This document shows positions 23,745-32,293 of a DNA stretch of 57,604 nt, piece after piece. The notes beneath the pieces are model-generated. The model worked only from the letters and a program-made list of their open reading frames with translations. It did no database searches and was not told the DNA's origin. This DNA is from Oscillospiraceae bacterium (GTDB lineage: Bacteria > Bacillota > Clostridia > Oscillospirales > Acutalibacteraceae): contig WRBQ01000009.1 of the NCBI GenBank assembly GCA_009784445.1, forward strand, positions 1 through 57,604, written 5' to 3'. How positions within the stretch are numbered: the stretch's first letter is position 1; each line of letters begins with the position of its first letter. The translations under genes and the position numbers were made by a program.

Positions 23745-25037
23745 TCACGCCACATTTCTCGCTTCGCTGGCAAACTGCTTGCGCTTGATATCCGCGCCCA
23801 TGGCGGCCAGCTTGCCCACAATGTCTTCATAGCCGCGGTCGATGAACTCAATATTCTCCACCTCGGTGGTGCCATGCGCCGCAAGCCCTGCGATAATCAT
23901 CGCAGCGCCCGCCCGCAGGTCATAGGCCTTCACCTGTGCACCATGCAGCTCGGCCACGCCTTCAATTACGGCGATTTTGCCGTCCACCGTCACCTTTGCG
24001 CCCATGCGCACCAGTTGGTCCATGTAACGAAAGCGGTTGTCGAAAATGCCCTCGTTAAGCACGCTGGTGCCTTCGGCGCGTGCCAGCAGCGCACCAAATT
24101 GCGGCTGCATATCCGTGGGGAAGCCCGGGTGGGGCATGGTTTTGATGTTGCAGCGGCGCAGCGGTTCGTTGGCAGCCACCAAAATGCTGTCGTCGAACTC
24201 TTTCACCTGCACGCCGCATTCAATGAGTTTTGCGCTAATGCATTCCATGTGCTTGGGAATGACTTGCGTCACCAGTGCCTGCCCGCCGCTTGCGGCAATG
24301 GCAGCCATATAGGTGCCGGCCTCAATTTGGTCGGGAATGGTGGCGTATTCGCAGCCATGCAGTTCCTTCACGCCATGGATTTTTATCACATCAGTGCCTG
24401 CTCCGCGAATGTCTGCGCCGCAGCTGTTGAGGAAGTTAGCCAAGTCAACCACATGGGGTTCTTTGGCGGCATTTTCCAGCACGGTTACGCCGCGTGCGCG
24501 AACCGCCGCTAGCATGATATTAATCGTTGCGCCAACTGAAACAATGTCCAAGTAAATTGACGTGCCTTGTGGTTGGTCGCTTTGCATGCTGATGATGGCG
24601 TTTTGCTCAAACGACACTGCGGCACCCAATGCTTCGAAGCCGCGAATGTGCTGGTCAATGGGCCGCACGCCAAAGTCGCAACCGCCGGGCATGGCAACGC
24701 GCGCATGGCCAAAGCGCCCAAACAGCGCGCCCAGCAGATAATAACTGGCGCGGCAGTGTTTGGTCAATTCATAGGGCACTTCGCCGCTGTTGAAGTGCCG
24801 CGTGTTAATTTCCACGCAATGCTTGTTGATGCGCCGCACATCTGCGCCCAAATCGCGCAGAATGTTCAGCATGACGGTTACGTCGCTGATAAATGGAATA
24901 TTATCGATGCGGCAGCAGTCGCGCGTTAGAATGGTGCCGGCAAGCAGTGCCAGCACTGCATTCTTTGCTCCGCCGATTTCCACTTGCCCACGCAGCGGCT
25001 GGCCGCCATGAATCAAAATTTTCTCCACTTCACTCAC
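23745..25037 (-). CDS. murA: UDP-N-acetylglucosamine 1-carboxyvinyltransferase
   Basis: 430 aa. The catalytic cysteine lies in AMPGGCDFGVRPIDQH (about residue 120), and IGGAKNAVLALLAG is the substrate-binding N-terminus. LRAGAAMIIAGLAAHG and NIEFIDRGYEDI complete the fold. It makes the first committed peptidoglycan precursor from UDP-GlcNAc and PEP, and is the fosfomycin target; the cysteine implies sensitivity. It may be one of two MurA copies usual in Firmicutes. It heads a long minus-strand run into the iol genes. Confidence 0.95.
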   Translation of the reverse strand: MSEVEKILIHGGQPLRGQVEIGGAKNAVLALLAGTILTRDCCRIDNIPFISDVTVMLNILRDLGADVRRINKHCVEINTRHFNSGEVPYELTKHCRASYYLLGALFGRFGHARVAMPGGCDFGVRPIDQHIRGFEALGAAVSFEQNAIISMQSDQPQGTSIYLDIVSVGATINIMLAAVRARGVTVLENAAKEPHVVDLANFLNSCGADIRGAGTDVIKIHGVKELHGCEYATIPDQIEAGTYMAAIAASGGQALVTQVIPKHMECISAKLIECGVQVKEFDDSILVAANEPLRRCNIKTMPHPGFPTDMQPQFGALLARAEGTSVLNEGIFDNRFRYMDQLVRMGAKVTVDGKIAVIEGVAELHGAQVKAYDLRAGAAMIIAGLAAHGTTEVENIEFIDRGYEDIVGKLAAMGADIKRKQFASEARNVA

Positions 25038-25119
25038 CCCATAAGTATCATTACGCCGGATACTGTTCTATTATATCACGATTTCGCAGAAAAATAAAGC
25101 CTTTTTTCGCAATTAACTG

Positions 25120-25135
25120 GTTACAATCTTGTAAC
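25120..25135. promoter_or_regulatory. Palindromic operator candidate GTTACAAtcTTGTAAC
   Basis: Second occurrence of the 7+2+7 dyad, upstream of the murA start and touching the end of the aminotransferase gene. It may instead act as a weak hairpin. Confidence 0.4.
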
Positions 25136-26349
25136 TATTTGGATGTAGCTTCTGCAACGGCTAAACGCGCACAAACGGTCAGCAATTCAGTGGCAACAAT
25201 CAGCTCTTCCATCGGCGGAAAAGTTGGCGCAATGCGCAGATTGCGATCGTGCGGGTCATGCCCGTGAGGGAAAGTTGCGCCCGCGGGCGTGAGGGTCACG
25301 CCTGCTTCTTTCAGCAGTTGTGCGCAGCGTTTTGCCGTGCCTTCGGGAAGGTCAAGACTGATGAAATAGCCACCGTGCGGCACCGTCCACGTGGCAACGT
25401 CTGTCAAGTCGCGTGCCAGAATATCCAGCACGGCTTCAAACTTCGGGCGAATCAAGTCGGCGTGTTTGCGCATATGTGTCTTAATGCCCGCGAGGTCTTT
25501 GAAGTAGCGCACATGGCGCAGCTGGTTGAGCTTATCGTGCCCAATGGTCTGCACGTTCATGCGGGCCTTGACGGCTGCGATGTTCGCCGGGCTTGCGGCC
25601 ACGCAGCTCACGCTGGCACCGGGGAAGGTAATTTTTGAAAACGAGCACACTTCAATGAAAAAGTCCTCGCTGCCGAATTCTTTTGCGGCTTCGTGTACGC
25701 TCAGCAGCACATCGCCGTCGTCATATAAATCATGCACCAGATAGGCGTTATCCCAAATCACGCGGAAGTCCGGGCAAGCGGGCTTGAGCGCCGCAAACGC
25801 TCTCACGGTAGTGTCACTAAATGTTTTGCCTTCGGGGTTGCTATATTTCGGCACGCAGATGGCACCCTTCACGGCGGGGTCGTGCACGAGTTCAGCCATC
25901 ATGGCCATGGCTGGGCCATCGGCCAGCATGGGCACGTTGATCATCTCGATGCCCAAGTGCGCCAGCATGCCAAAGTGACGGTCATAACCCGGCACCGGGC
26001 ACAGAAACTTTACGCGCCCTCCGGGCGTGCTGTTCCAAGCCCCTGCCATCATTTGCACCAGATAGTCATACATCACGTTGAGGCTGGCGTTGCCGCACAC
26101 GATGAGTTGCTCGGTGGGCATGTTCATCAGTTCGCTAAACAGCCGCTTGCATTCGGGGAGTCCATCCAGCACGCCGTAGTTGCGGCAGTCAAGGCCGTTT
26201 TCGGCGGTGGGCGGGGTGATCCACTTTTCGTCCATCAAGTCATTGGAAAGATCAAGTTGAGCACTTTCGGGCTTGCCGCGGCTCATGTCAAGCGCAAGAT
26301 TTTTTGCTTTCGCTTGTTCATATGTAGCTTGCAATTGTTGCAGGGTCAT
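25135..26349 (-). CDS. Class I PLP aminotransferase, aspartate-aminotransferase class Ic type
   Basis: 404 aa. LDMSRGKPESAQLDLSNDL near the start is characteristic of the class Ic aspartate aminotransferases (Asp_aminotransf type). The PLP lysine is in EVCSFSKITFPGASVSC, and the pocket segments IWDNAYLVHDLY and CVPKYSNPEG are present. It would interconvert aspartate/oxaloacetate with glutamate/2-oxoglutarate. It has its own promoter and probably ends near the dyad upstream of murA. Confidence 0.88.
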   Translation of the reverse strand: MTLQQLQATYEQAKAKNLALDMSRGKPESAQLDLSNDLMDEKWITPPTAENGLDCRNYGVLDGLPECKRLFSELMNMPTEQLIVCGNASLNVMYDYLVQMMAGAWNSTPGGRVKFLCPVPGYDRHFGMLAHLGIEMINVPMLADGPAMAMMAELVHDPAVKGAICVPKYSNPEGKTFSDTTVRAFAALKPACPDFRVIWDNAYLVHDLYDDGDVLLSVHEAAKEFGSEDFFIEVCSFSKITFPGASVSCVAASPANIAAVKARMNVQTIGHDKLNQLRHVRYFKDLAGIKTHMRKHADLIRPKFEAVLDILARDLTDVATWTVPHGGYFISLDLPEGTAKRCAQLLKEAGVTLTPAGATFPHGHDPHDRNLRIAPTFPPMEELIVATELLTVCARLAVAEATSK

Positions 26350-26382
26350 GGGAGTTTTCCTCTTTCACATAGCATTGTTTCT

Positions 26383-26411
26383 ATTATACGCAATTTGCAC
26401 AAAAAAAGCAA
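26383..26411 (-). promoter_or_regulatory. Promoter of the aminotransferase gene
   Basis: Minus-strand TTGCTT (26411-26406), 17 bp, TATAAT (26388-26383). The -35 box overlaps the preceding gene's terminator. Confidence 0.65.
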
Positions 26412-26433
26412 GTGCTTTTTAGGGCACTTGCGA
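26401..26433 (-). terminator. Terminator after the C1q/BclA-like gene
   Basis: GCAAGTGC/GCACTTGC stem; on the minus strand it is followed by seven T. Confidence 0.8.
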
Positions 26434-26483
26434 AATTAAAAACTTCCTGTTATGAAAGAGAAGGTGCGAATATGTTGCTTGGA

Positions 26484-26945
26484 TTAGCCCAAGCGTATGA
26501 TTGTTAGCTGCGCATGTTTTCCTTGCAGCTCGCCTTGCTCACTTTTCAGCACTTGCAGGCTAACTTTGCTGCCGCGGTTGAGCCAAGTGACTTGCTGGCC
26601 GCTGTCGTGCCCGGGTGTAAGTTCGCTTACCAGCATGCTGCCGCTGTTGTTGATGCCCAGCCGCAGTTGCGCGGTTGGTTTCACGCGGTCAACGGTCAGC
26701 TCCCACAGCAGCATGTAGTAGCCATCGTCGGGGATGGTGATCACGCCGCCTTGGCAGGCGTAGCGGCCTTGGCTGTGGTGCGGTTGCAGTGGTATGACTG
26801 CGCCGCCGCTGCATGGGGTGAGATGGTAATGCTCGGCGTGGGCGCTGAAATAACTGCGCGTTGTGGAAGGCGGTGCAGCGGGCAGGCGCGGTGCAGGTGC
26901 GGCGCGAGTGTTGCGGCAGCGAGAATAGTTGTAAGGTGCGGCCAT
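26484..26945 (-). CDS. BclA/C1q-TNF-like jelly-roll protein, 153 aa
   Basis: The first ~40 residues are rich in Pro, Ala, Arg and Ser and look disordered. From about residue 50 the chain matches a C1q/TNF-like trimerising jelly roll as in the BclA exosporium glycoprotein C-terminus: GGVITIPDDGYYMLLWEL, LRLGINNSGSML, WLNRGSKVSL and a closing HAQLTIIRLG. No collagen repeats and no signal peptide are seen, as in many spore-surface proteins. A spore-coat or surface role is an inference. Start supported by AGGAGCAACCAT. Confidence 0.7.
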   Translation of the reverse strand: MAAPYNYSRCRNTRAAPAPRLPAAPPSTTRSYFSAHAEHYHLTPCSGGAVIPLQPHHSQGRYACQGGVITIPDDGYYMLLWELTVDRVKPTAQLRLGINNSGSMLVSELTPGHDSGQQVTWLNRGSKVSLQVLKSEQGELQGKHAQLTIIRLG

Positions 26946-27082
26946 ATGGTTGCTCCTATTATATATAATGAAGAAGACCTGTATTTATAATTCTTATGTA
27001 GGCTTTACTGTATTGTATGCGCGGGGTAGGGGAAAGGTGCATGACTACCATACAATATTTACAAATCTCTCACGCATTGCTC

Positions 27083-27111
27083 TTGACCGCATCCCGCAGG
27101 CATGGTATAAT
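27083..27111 (+). promoter_or_regulatory. Sigma-A promoter
   Basis: TTGACC (27083-27088), 17 bp, TATAAT (27106-27111), upstream of the 190-aa membrane protein. Confidence 0.78.
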
Positions 27112-27142
27112 AGCAGAATGATGATATAAACTGGGGGATGTT

Positions 27143-27715
27143 ATGCGAATGCTGCAAATTCTCAAACGCAAAGCTGTGCTAGTGATTTGGGCAGGTATGA
27201 CGGCTTGGGGATATTTTTGGGCCACTTTGATGATTTTCGACCGCTCGCCAAGTTTGCTCATGGCAACGGTATTGAATGCGGTCTTGATTATTTTCCTGCT
27301 GCTGTTTGATATTGCCAGCGACTTGATTTATCATGCGTGCTATAAATACATCAGCGGCAGCCGCAACATTTTTCTTAAGATGGTCAACGCTTACTTTGGC
27401 GCCTCGTCGATTAAATCGGGCGTGTACTTCTTCTACATTGCCGTGCTCATTGTCACCGCCATCCGTGCCGCTGACCCGGACTTCCCCATTTGGGTTGGCC
27501 TGTTTGGCGATGACCACCTAGATCCTTACCTGCTTTCCGTGCGTTATGGCATGTTGCTGCTGCTTGCGGCAGATAAATTCTTGGAGCAAATCACCCAAGA
27601 CTTGCACCACCGCACAAAGATGGAACAGAAAGCAAGTGCCAAACTTGCAGCAAAATCGGAAAACAGCAATATGGTCCCAAAGCGCAGAAGCATATTTAGC
27701 AAAGAGGAAATATAG
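27143..27715 (+). CDS. Integral membrane protein, 190 aa, paralogue of 5722-6237
   Basis: Four to five membrane helices, then a charged cytoplasmic tail of about 40 residues (KMEQKASAKLAAKSENSNM). It aligns along its length with the 171-aa protein at 5722-6237, including SGVYFFYIAVL and SVRYGMLLLLAADKFLEQI. ATG follows TGGGGGATGTT. An R1 fragment begins 3 bases after the stop. Confidence 0.75.
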   Translation: MRMLQILKRKAVLVIWAGMTAWGYFWATLMIFDRSPSLLMATVLNAVLIIFLLLFDIASDLIYHACYKYISGSRNIFLKMVNAYFGASSIKSGVYFFYIAVLIVTAIRAADPDFPIWVGLFGDDHLDPYLLSVRYGMLLLLAADKFLEQITQDLHHRTKMEQKASAKLAAKSENSNMVPKRRSIFSKEEI

Positions 27716-27717
27716 CT

Positions 27718-27732
27718 GTCGCTTCGCTGTGT
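27718..27732 (-). repeat. R1 repeat fragment
   Basis: GTCGCTTCGCTGTGT, reverse complement of the R1 core, in the spacer after the 190-aa gene. Confidence 0.6.
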
Positions 27733-27761
27733 TCTATATATTATTACATAAGGAGTATATC

Positions 27762-28328
27762 ATGTCCAATCTTAACAACCGTGAATTCACCTTGCGAGAC
27801 TTCACCATTCACATCATCGAAAAGCCCGCGTTTGAAGCGGTTGGCTTCATGCGGCATGTAAAGTTGGATGGCGGCGATATCGCAAAATTTATCGCAGAAC
27901 TGACCAAAAATGGCCAAATGAGCAAGCTGGGTGCAACATTGCCCGAGCCGCAGCAAATTTGGGTTTGCTTGCTTGACTGCAACTATGCGCCGGGCAAAAA
28001 AGCTTGTGCCGTGTGCGACCGCAGTTGTGAAGGCTTTCATACCCGTTGCCTGGTATGCGTGAAAAAAACACCAGCGCATGATTTTTCGGTTTTTGATGCA
28101 GACGAATTAACCACTTTGCACATACCCTCCTCGCTTTGGGCAGATTTTCAAAGCGACATCATGGAAGGCTGTGATTTTTACAACGACGCCCAAGCAATCG
28201 GCTACCCTTGGAATGAAAAAATTCGCCTGCACTTTGACAATGAACACGATTGGGCACCGGGCCAAACGAGACATTTTTGGCTGCCTGTGAAAAAACTGAA
28301 ATTGATTGATAAAATCCGCAAGAAATAA
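27762..28328 (+). CDS. GyrI-like/SOUL effector-domain protein, Cys-rich, 188 aa
   Basis: ATG follows AAGGAGTATATC. There is no DNA-binding part: the chain is a single effector-binding-like domain with IHIIEKPAFEAVGFM near the start and RHFWLPVKKLKL at the end. An insert holds CAVCDRSCEGFHTRCLVC, several CxxC-like pairs, perhaps a metal site. Such stand-alone domains may bind or sequester small molecules. It is part of a plus-strand run with the SDR downstream. Confidence 0.72.
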   Translation: MSNLNNREFTLRDFTIHIIEKPAFEAVGFMRHVKLDGGDIAKFIAELTKNGQMSKLGATLPEPQQIWVCLLDCNYAPGKKACAVCDRSCEGFHTRCLVCVKKTPAHDFSVFDADELTTLHIPSSLWADFQSDIMEGCDFYNDAQAIGYPWNEKIRLHFDNEHDWAPGQTRHFWLPVKKLKLIDKIRKK

Positions 28329-28340
28329 GGAGAATATGCC

Positions 28341-29195
28341 ATGCAATTTAATCATCCCAACTTATCTGGCCGCGTTGCCGTTGTCACCGGCGGCGGCGGC
28401 GTGCTTTGTGGCGACTTCGCCAAAGTGCTAGCCGCGCAGGGCTGCAAAGTGGCCGTGCTGGATCTTAACCTTGAGGCCGCGCAGCAAGTGGCAAACGAAA
28501 TCACAAGCGCAGGCGGAACTGCCATTGCCCTAGCCTGCAACGTGCTTGAGCGCGAAAGCATCGCCGCGGCACATGCTGCCGTAACAGAACAGCTCGGCTC
28601 GTGTGATATCCTCGTCAACGGCGCGGGCGGCAATCACCCCAGCGGTACCACCAGCAAAGAAACCCTCGAACCCGCCGATCTTGATGGCGTTGACGAAGGC
28701 ATCAAAACTTTCTTCGACCTCGACCCACAAGGCATTTCGCGCGTGTTTGATTTGAACTTCCAAGGCACGTTGCTACCCACGCAAGTGTTTGCGCGTGACC
28801 TCGCAGGCAAGCCGCATGCTGCCATCATCATGATCACCAGCATGAACGCCATTCGTCCGCTGACGAAAATTCCGGCGTACTCGGCGGCCAAAGCAGCGGT
28901 GCATAACTTCACGCAGTTCATGGCGGTGCACTTCGCGCCCGTGGGCATTCGCGTGAATGCCATTGCGCCGGGCTTTTTCAGCACCAACCAAAACAAAACC
29001 CTGCTGTGGAACGAAGACGGCAGCCCTACCCCGCGTGCGGGCAAAATTCTCGCTGCTACGCCGATGGGTCGCTTTGGCACGCCGGATGAACTGCGCGGCG
29101 CGCTGCTTTATCTGTGTGATGAGACCTACAGCGGCTTTGTTACCGGCAGCATGATTGCGGTGGACGGCGGGTTTAGTGCATACAGTGGGGTGTAG
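28341..29195 (+). CDS. SDR oxidoreductase, D-mannonate oxidoreductase/fructuronate-reductase type
   Basis: 284 aa. The cofactor motif is VVTGGGGVLCGDFAKVLA, NAG appears as NGAGGNHPSGTTS, the catalytic pair is YSAAK, and FVTGSMIAVDGGFSAYSGV is the usual C-terminus. The insertion before RVFDLNFQGT and the NGAGGNHP segment are typical of SDRs annotated as D-mannonate oxidoreductase. This would follow uxaC (2962-4359) in hexuronate breakdown. Other sugar-acid substrates are possible. ATG follows AAGGAGAATATGCC. Confidence 0.85.
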   Translation: MQFNHPNLSGRVAVVTGGGGVLCGDFAKVLAAQGCKVAVLDLNLEAAQQVANEITSAGGTAIALACNVLERESIAAAHAAVTEQLGSCDILVNGAGGNHPSGTTSKETLEPADLDGVDEGIKTFFDLDPQGISRVFDLNFQGTLLPTQVFARDLAGKPHAAIIMITSMNAIRPLTKIPAYSAAKAAVHNFTQFMAVHFAPVGIRVNAIAPGFFSTNQNKTLLWNEDGSPTPRAGKILAATPMGRFGTPDELRGALLYLCDETYSGFVTGSMIAVDGGFSAYSGV

Positions 29196-29197
29196 CC

Positions 29198-29731
29198 ATG
29201 TTTTCGCTGCAAATCACGCGCATGTACTGGATACTTGATGACGGCAATGACAACCCCGGTGATTTGTGCCTGCACGGCGACGTAACCGTTCGCATTGGCG
29301 ACACGGTGCTGGAAGACGACAACTGCTGCGTCAGTGCCGCAGCTCTGTTCCTGTTGCGCACACTGACAGATGACCACGTGGAAACTTGCTATATGCCCAT
29401 ACTCCCTTACTGTGGGCACGCCATGTGGCCGCAAGAAGACAGCGACGATGTGTTCATCTGCGGCTGTCCAAACGGCACGGATTTCGACGTGCAGCACATT
29501 GGCGATAATGTAGAAGTCATTCCATCGCACGGCAAACCCGTGAATTTGCTGCTGGAAGACTACCGCAAAAATGTGCACGCCTTCGCCGACCAAGTTATGT
29601 CGTACTATCACGCCAGTCAGCCAAAAATCATGCCCGAAGATGACCATGACCGCAAGGGCTACATCGCCTTTTGGCGCGAGTTCGCACGGCGGCGCGGCAT
29701 TGCATTGGAGGACACCCCATGCCCCACATAA
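29198..29731 (+). CDS. Hypothetical acidic protein, 177 aa
   Basis: Starts 2 bases after the SDR stop. I do not recognise a family. It is acidic and rich in Asp, Cys and aromatic residues (DDGNDNPGDLCLHGD, ICGCPNGTDFDVQH, MPEDDHDRKGYIAFWREFAR). The layout suggests a small cytoplasmic fold rather than a secreted protein. Its 3' end overlaps the next gene by 13 bases. Confidence 0.65.
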   Translation: MFSLQITRMYWILDDGNDNPGDLCLHGDVTVRIGDTVLEDDNCCVSAAALFLLRTLTDDHVETCYMPILPYCGHAMWPQEDSDDVFICGCPNGTDFDVQHIGDNVEVIPSHGKPVNLLLEDYRKNVHAFADQVMSYYHASQPKIMPEDDHDRKGYIAFWREFARRRGIALEDTPCPT

Positions 29732-30174
29732 CCGCCATCATCGGCAAAATCTGCTGCGGCAAAACTACTTACGCAACCACCCTGTCGGGCGTTACTCTCT
29801 CGGTTGATGACTTCATGTTGCCGCTGTTTGGCCAACACTGCGAAATGATTGAAGCCAAGCTCGGCCTTGTGCAAGACTGCCTGCTGCAACAGGCCCGGCA
29901 ACTCATCGCCAAAGACATTGACGTGATTTTTGACTGGGGCTTTTGGCGGCGCGCCGAGCGCGAGAAAGTCGCGGCGTTTTGTGCGCAGCATGGTATTGAG
30001 CTGCAATGGCACTATATTGACATCCCCGAAGCGCAACGCCAAGAGCAAATCAAACAGCGCAACCACGCCATTGAGCTTGGTCTGAAAGCGTACTACGTCA
30101 GCCCCGGCCTGTTCGCCAAATGCAATGAATTGTTCGAAGAACCGGAGGAAATCGATGGACTTACGCGCATATAA
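29719..30174 (+). CDS. P-loop ATPase/kinase-like protein, 151 aa
   Basis: The Walker A motif is IIGKICCGKTTYA near residue 7-18, followed by SVDDFMLPLF, IDVIFDWGFWRR and a C-terminal lid with EAQRQEQIKQRN. The pattern fits the small AAA_33/nucleotide-kinase proteins that phosphorylate unknown substrates, in some cases antibiotics. ATG 29719 follows TTGGAGGACACCCC. It overlaps the next gene by 20 bases. Confidence 0.8.
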   Translation: MPHITAIIGKICCGKTTYATTLSGVTLSVDDFMLPLFGQHCEMIEAKLGLVQDCLLQQARQLIAKDIDVIFDWGFWRRAEREKVAAFCAQHGIELQWHYIDIPEAQRQEQIKQRNHAIELGLKAYYVSPGLFAKCNELFEEPEEIDGLTRI

Positions 30175-30685
30175 TCGCATTGCGGTCATCGGCTGCCCCG
30201 GCAGCGGAAAAAGCACGCTGTCGCGCACCATTGCCGCGCACACCGGCCACCCGCTCATTCACTTGGACTACGAAAATTGGTCGCCCGGCTGGGTGGCGCT
30301 GCCGAAAGAGGAGTTCATTGCTAAGCAACACGAATGGGTAGCAGGCGAGCGCTGGCTGATTGATGGCAATTACCAAGGCACGGTAGAGATTCGATTTGTA
30401 GCAGCGGATTTAGTGATATTCTTGGATTTATCGCGCTGGTTGTGCATATGGCGCATGAACAAACGCCGCAGCAAACCTCGTCCTGACGTAAAGCCCGGTT
30501 TGAAAGATAGTGGCTTTTTCACCAAAGAATTTGCAAAGTTTTCGCGATTCGTCTGGCGCTATCGCAAAGCGAGTCGCCCCAAAGTCCTTGCGCTGCATGA
30601 GCAACATCCCAACGTAAAGTTTATTCAATTGCGCACACGCAAACAAGTGAAAGCATTTCTTGAAGATACATTAACTAAGCACTAA
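30155..30685 (+). CDS. Adenylate-kinase-like P-loop protein (topology-modulation type)
   Basis: 176 aa. Walker A is VIGCPGSGKSTLSRTI, then HLDYENWSPGW and WLIDGNYQGTVEIRF as in FlaR/DNA-topology-modulation proteins. It probably is a nucleotide kinase of unknown substrate. ATG follows GGAGGAAATCG inside the preceding gene, implying coupled translation. Confidence 0.83.
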   Translation: MDLRAYNRIAVIGCPGSGKSTLSRTIAAHTGHPLIHLDYENWSPGWVALPKEEFIAKQHEWVAGERWLIDGNYQGTVEIRFVAADLVIFLDLSRWLCIWRMNKRRSKPRPDVKPGLKDSGFFTKEFAKFSRFVWRYRKASRPKVLALHEQHPNVKFIQLRTRKQVKAFLEDTLTKH

Positions 30686-30714
30686 GCATTAAGAACTAAG
30701 CACTGGAGGATAAC

Positions 30715-31446
30715 ATGGCCGGTCATTCCAAATGGAACAACATCAAGCGCAAAAAAGAGAAAACCGACGCACAGCGTGCGAAAATCTTCACCAAGATGGG
30801 GCGCGAGATCGCCGTTGTGGTTCGCGAAGGCGGGCCTAACCCTGCGGAAAATTCCCGCCTGAAGGACGTGATTGCCAAGGCCAAAGCCAACAACGTGCCT
30901 AACGAAAACATCGAGCGCATCATCAAAAAAGCCAGCGGCGAAACCGGTGGCGCGGCCTTTGAAAGCAACGTGTATGAAGGCTATGGCCCCAGCGGCGTGG
31001 CGGTGATTGTGGAGACCCTCACCGACAACCGCAACCGCACCGCAGGCGACATGCGGCACTATTTTGATAAGTATGGCGGCAACTTGGGGCAAAGCGGCTG
31101 TGTATCGTTCATGTTTGCGCGGCAAGGTGTGCTGTTGGTTGAGCAAGCCGACGAAGACGCGCTGATGGAAGCCGCCCTAGAAGCCGGTGCGGTGGATTTC
31201 ATCGCAGAAGGCGGCGTGTTTGACATTCGCTGTGAACCGGCGGATTTCAGCAAAGTGCGCGATGCACTGGAGGCCGCGGGCTATGCTTTTGCCAGCGCGG
31301 AAGTTGAGTATGTGCCTTCTACGTACACGCAGCTGACAGCCGAAGACGACATCAAAAAAATGACCAAGCTGCTCGACATGCTGGAGGACAACGACGACGT
31401 GCAGGCCGTTTGGCACAACTGGGAGGAAAGCCATGCCGAAACTTAA
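30715..31446 (+). CDS. yebC: YebC/PmpR-family regulator/translation factor
   Basis: 243 aa. MAGHSKWNNIKRKKEKTDAQ is the near-invariant start, followed by GPNPAENSRLKDVIAKAKANNVP and YEGYGPSGVAVIVETLTDNR. Family members were described as transcription regulators and more recently as relieving ribosome stalls at proline-rich sites. ATG follows TGGAGGATAAC. Its last 14 bases overlap the next gene. Confidence 0.95.
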   Translation: MAGHSKWNNIKRKKEKTDAQRAKIFTKMGREIAVVVREGGPNPAENSRLKDVIAKAKANNVPNENIERIIKKASGETGGAAFESNVYEGYGPSGVAVIVETLTDNRNRTAGDMRHYFDKYGGNLGQSGCVSFMFARQGVLLVEQADEDALMEAALEAGAVDFIAEGGVFDIRCEPADFSKVRDALEAAGYAFASAEVEYVPSTYTQLTAEDDIKKMTKLLDMLEDNDDVQAVWHNWEESHAET

Positions 31447-32275
31447 ACTGCCCGATGCCGTAAGCGACGGCACTTTCCTAGAAACGCTGCTGCGCAAGGC
31501 GGTGCAAACAAAGGGCATTCGCATTGACCGCGAAAAATTCTTGCGCAAAGAGCTGGACAAGCATTTTCCTGCTGAGGTGGTGCAACATGCCATTGCCGAA
31601 AACCCGGCGCAAGCAGGCATTTCGCCCGAGCAGCTTGAGAAAATCGCCAAGGCCTGCATCACCTATGAAACGGGTAAAGTTAGCTTGATTTCGGCTGGCG
31701 CGGGCGTGCTTGGCTTCAAGGCTATGGGCGTAACAGTACCTGCGGATTTGCTGCAATTTTTCGGGCATGTGGTGCGCGTGCTGCAAAAATTGGCCTATCT
31801 TTACGGCTGGCCCGAGCTGTTGTTTAATGATGACGACGAATTAGACGACGCCACGCAAAACCAGCTGACTTTGTTTGTTGGTGTGATGTTTGGCGTAAAA
31901 GCCGCGACCTCTGCTGTGGGCAAAATTGCGGCCGCCATGGCGCAGAACATACCTAGGCATCTTGCGCAGCAAGCGTTGACAAAAGGCACAATCTACCCGA
32001 TTGTCAAGCGCGTGGCAGCGATGGTTGGCGTAAAAATGACCAAGAAAATGTTCGCCAGCGGCGCGGGAAAAGTCATTCCTGTTGTGGGTGCTGCGGTGTC
32101 GGGCGGGGTAACCTTCGCCATGTTCATGCCCATGTCTTTGCGCTTAAAAAAGCACTTGGTTGGGCTGCCCATGGCAAGTCCCGAGCATTATTTGCAACCC
32201 ACGCCGCGTGATATCATTGACATTGAGCTGGACTTTAGCGACATTAACCTATTAGAAGACGACATTGAAACATAA
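31433..32275 (+). CDS. Hypothetical protein, 280 aa, possibly EcsC-like
   Basis: Overlaps yebC and follows GGGAGGAAAGCC. Central Gly/Ala-rich hydrophobic stretches (LISAGAGVLGFKAMGVTVPA, then AGKVIPVVGAAVSGGVTFAM) surround a VLQKLAYLYGWPELL segment. This order loosely recalls EcsC-family proteins, but I am not certain. It may be membrane-associated. The C-terminus is acidic. Confidence 0.6.
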   Translation: MPKLKLPDAVSDGTFLETLLRKAVQTKGIRIDREKFLRKELDKHFPAEVVQHAIAENPAQAGISPEQLEKIAKACITYETGKVSLISAGAGVLGFKAMGVTVPADLLQFFGHVVRVLQKLAYLYGWPELLFNDDDELDDATQNQLTLFVGVMFGVKAATSAVGKIAAAMAQNIPRHLAQQALTKGTIYPIVKRVAAMVGVKMTKKMFASGAGKVIPVVGAAVSGGVTFAMFMPMSLRLKKHLVGLPMASPEHYLQPTPRDIIDIELDFSDINLLEDDIET

Positions 32276-32293
32276 AATTCGGAGGATACACAC

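Noticed and set aside
23628-24512. 294-codon plus-strand ORF opposite murA
   Set aside because: It is the shadow of a clear murA; product is His/Ala-rich low-complexity and has no ribosome site.
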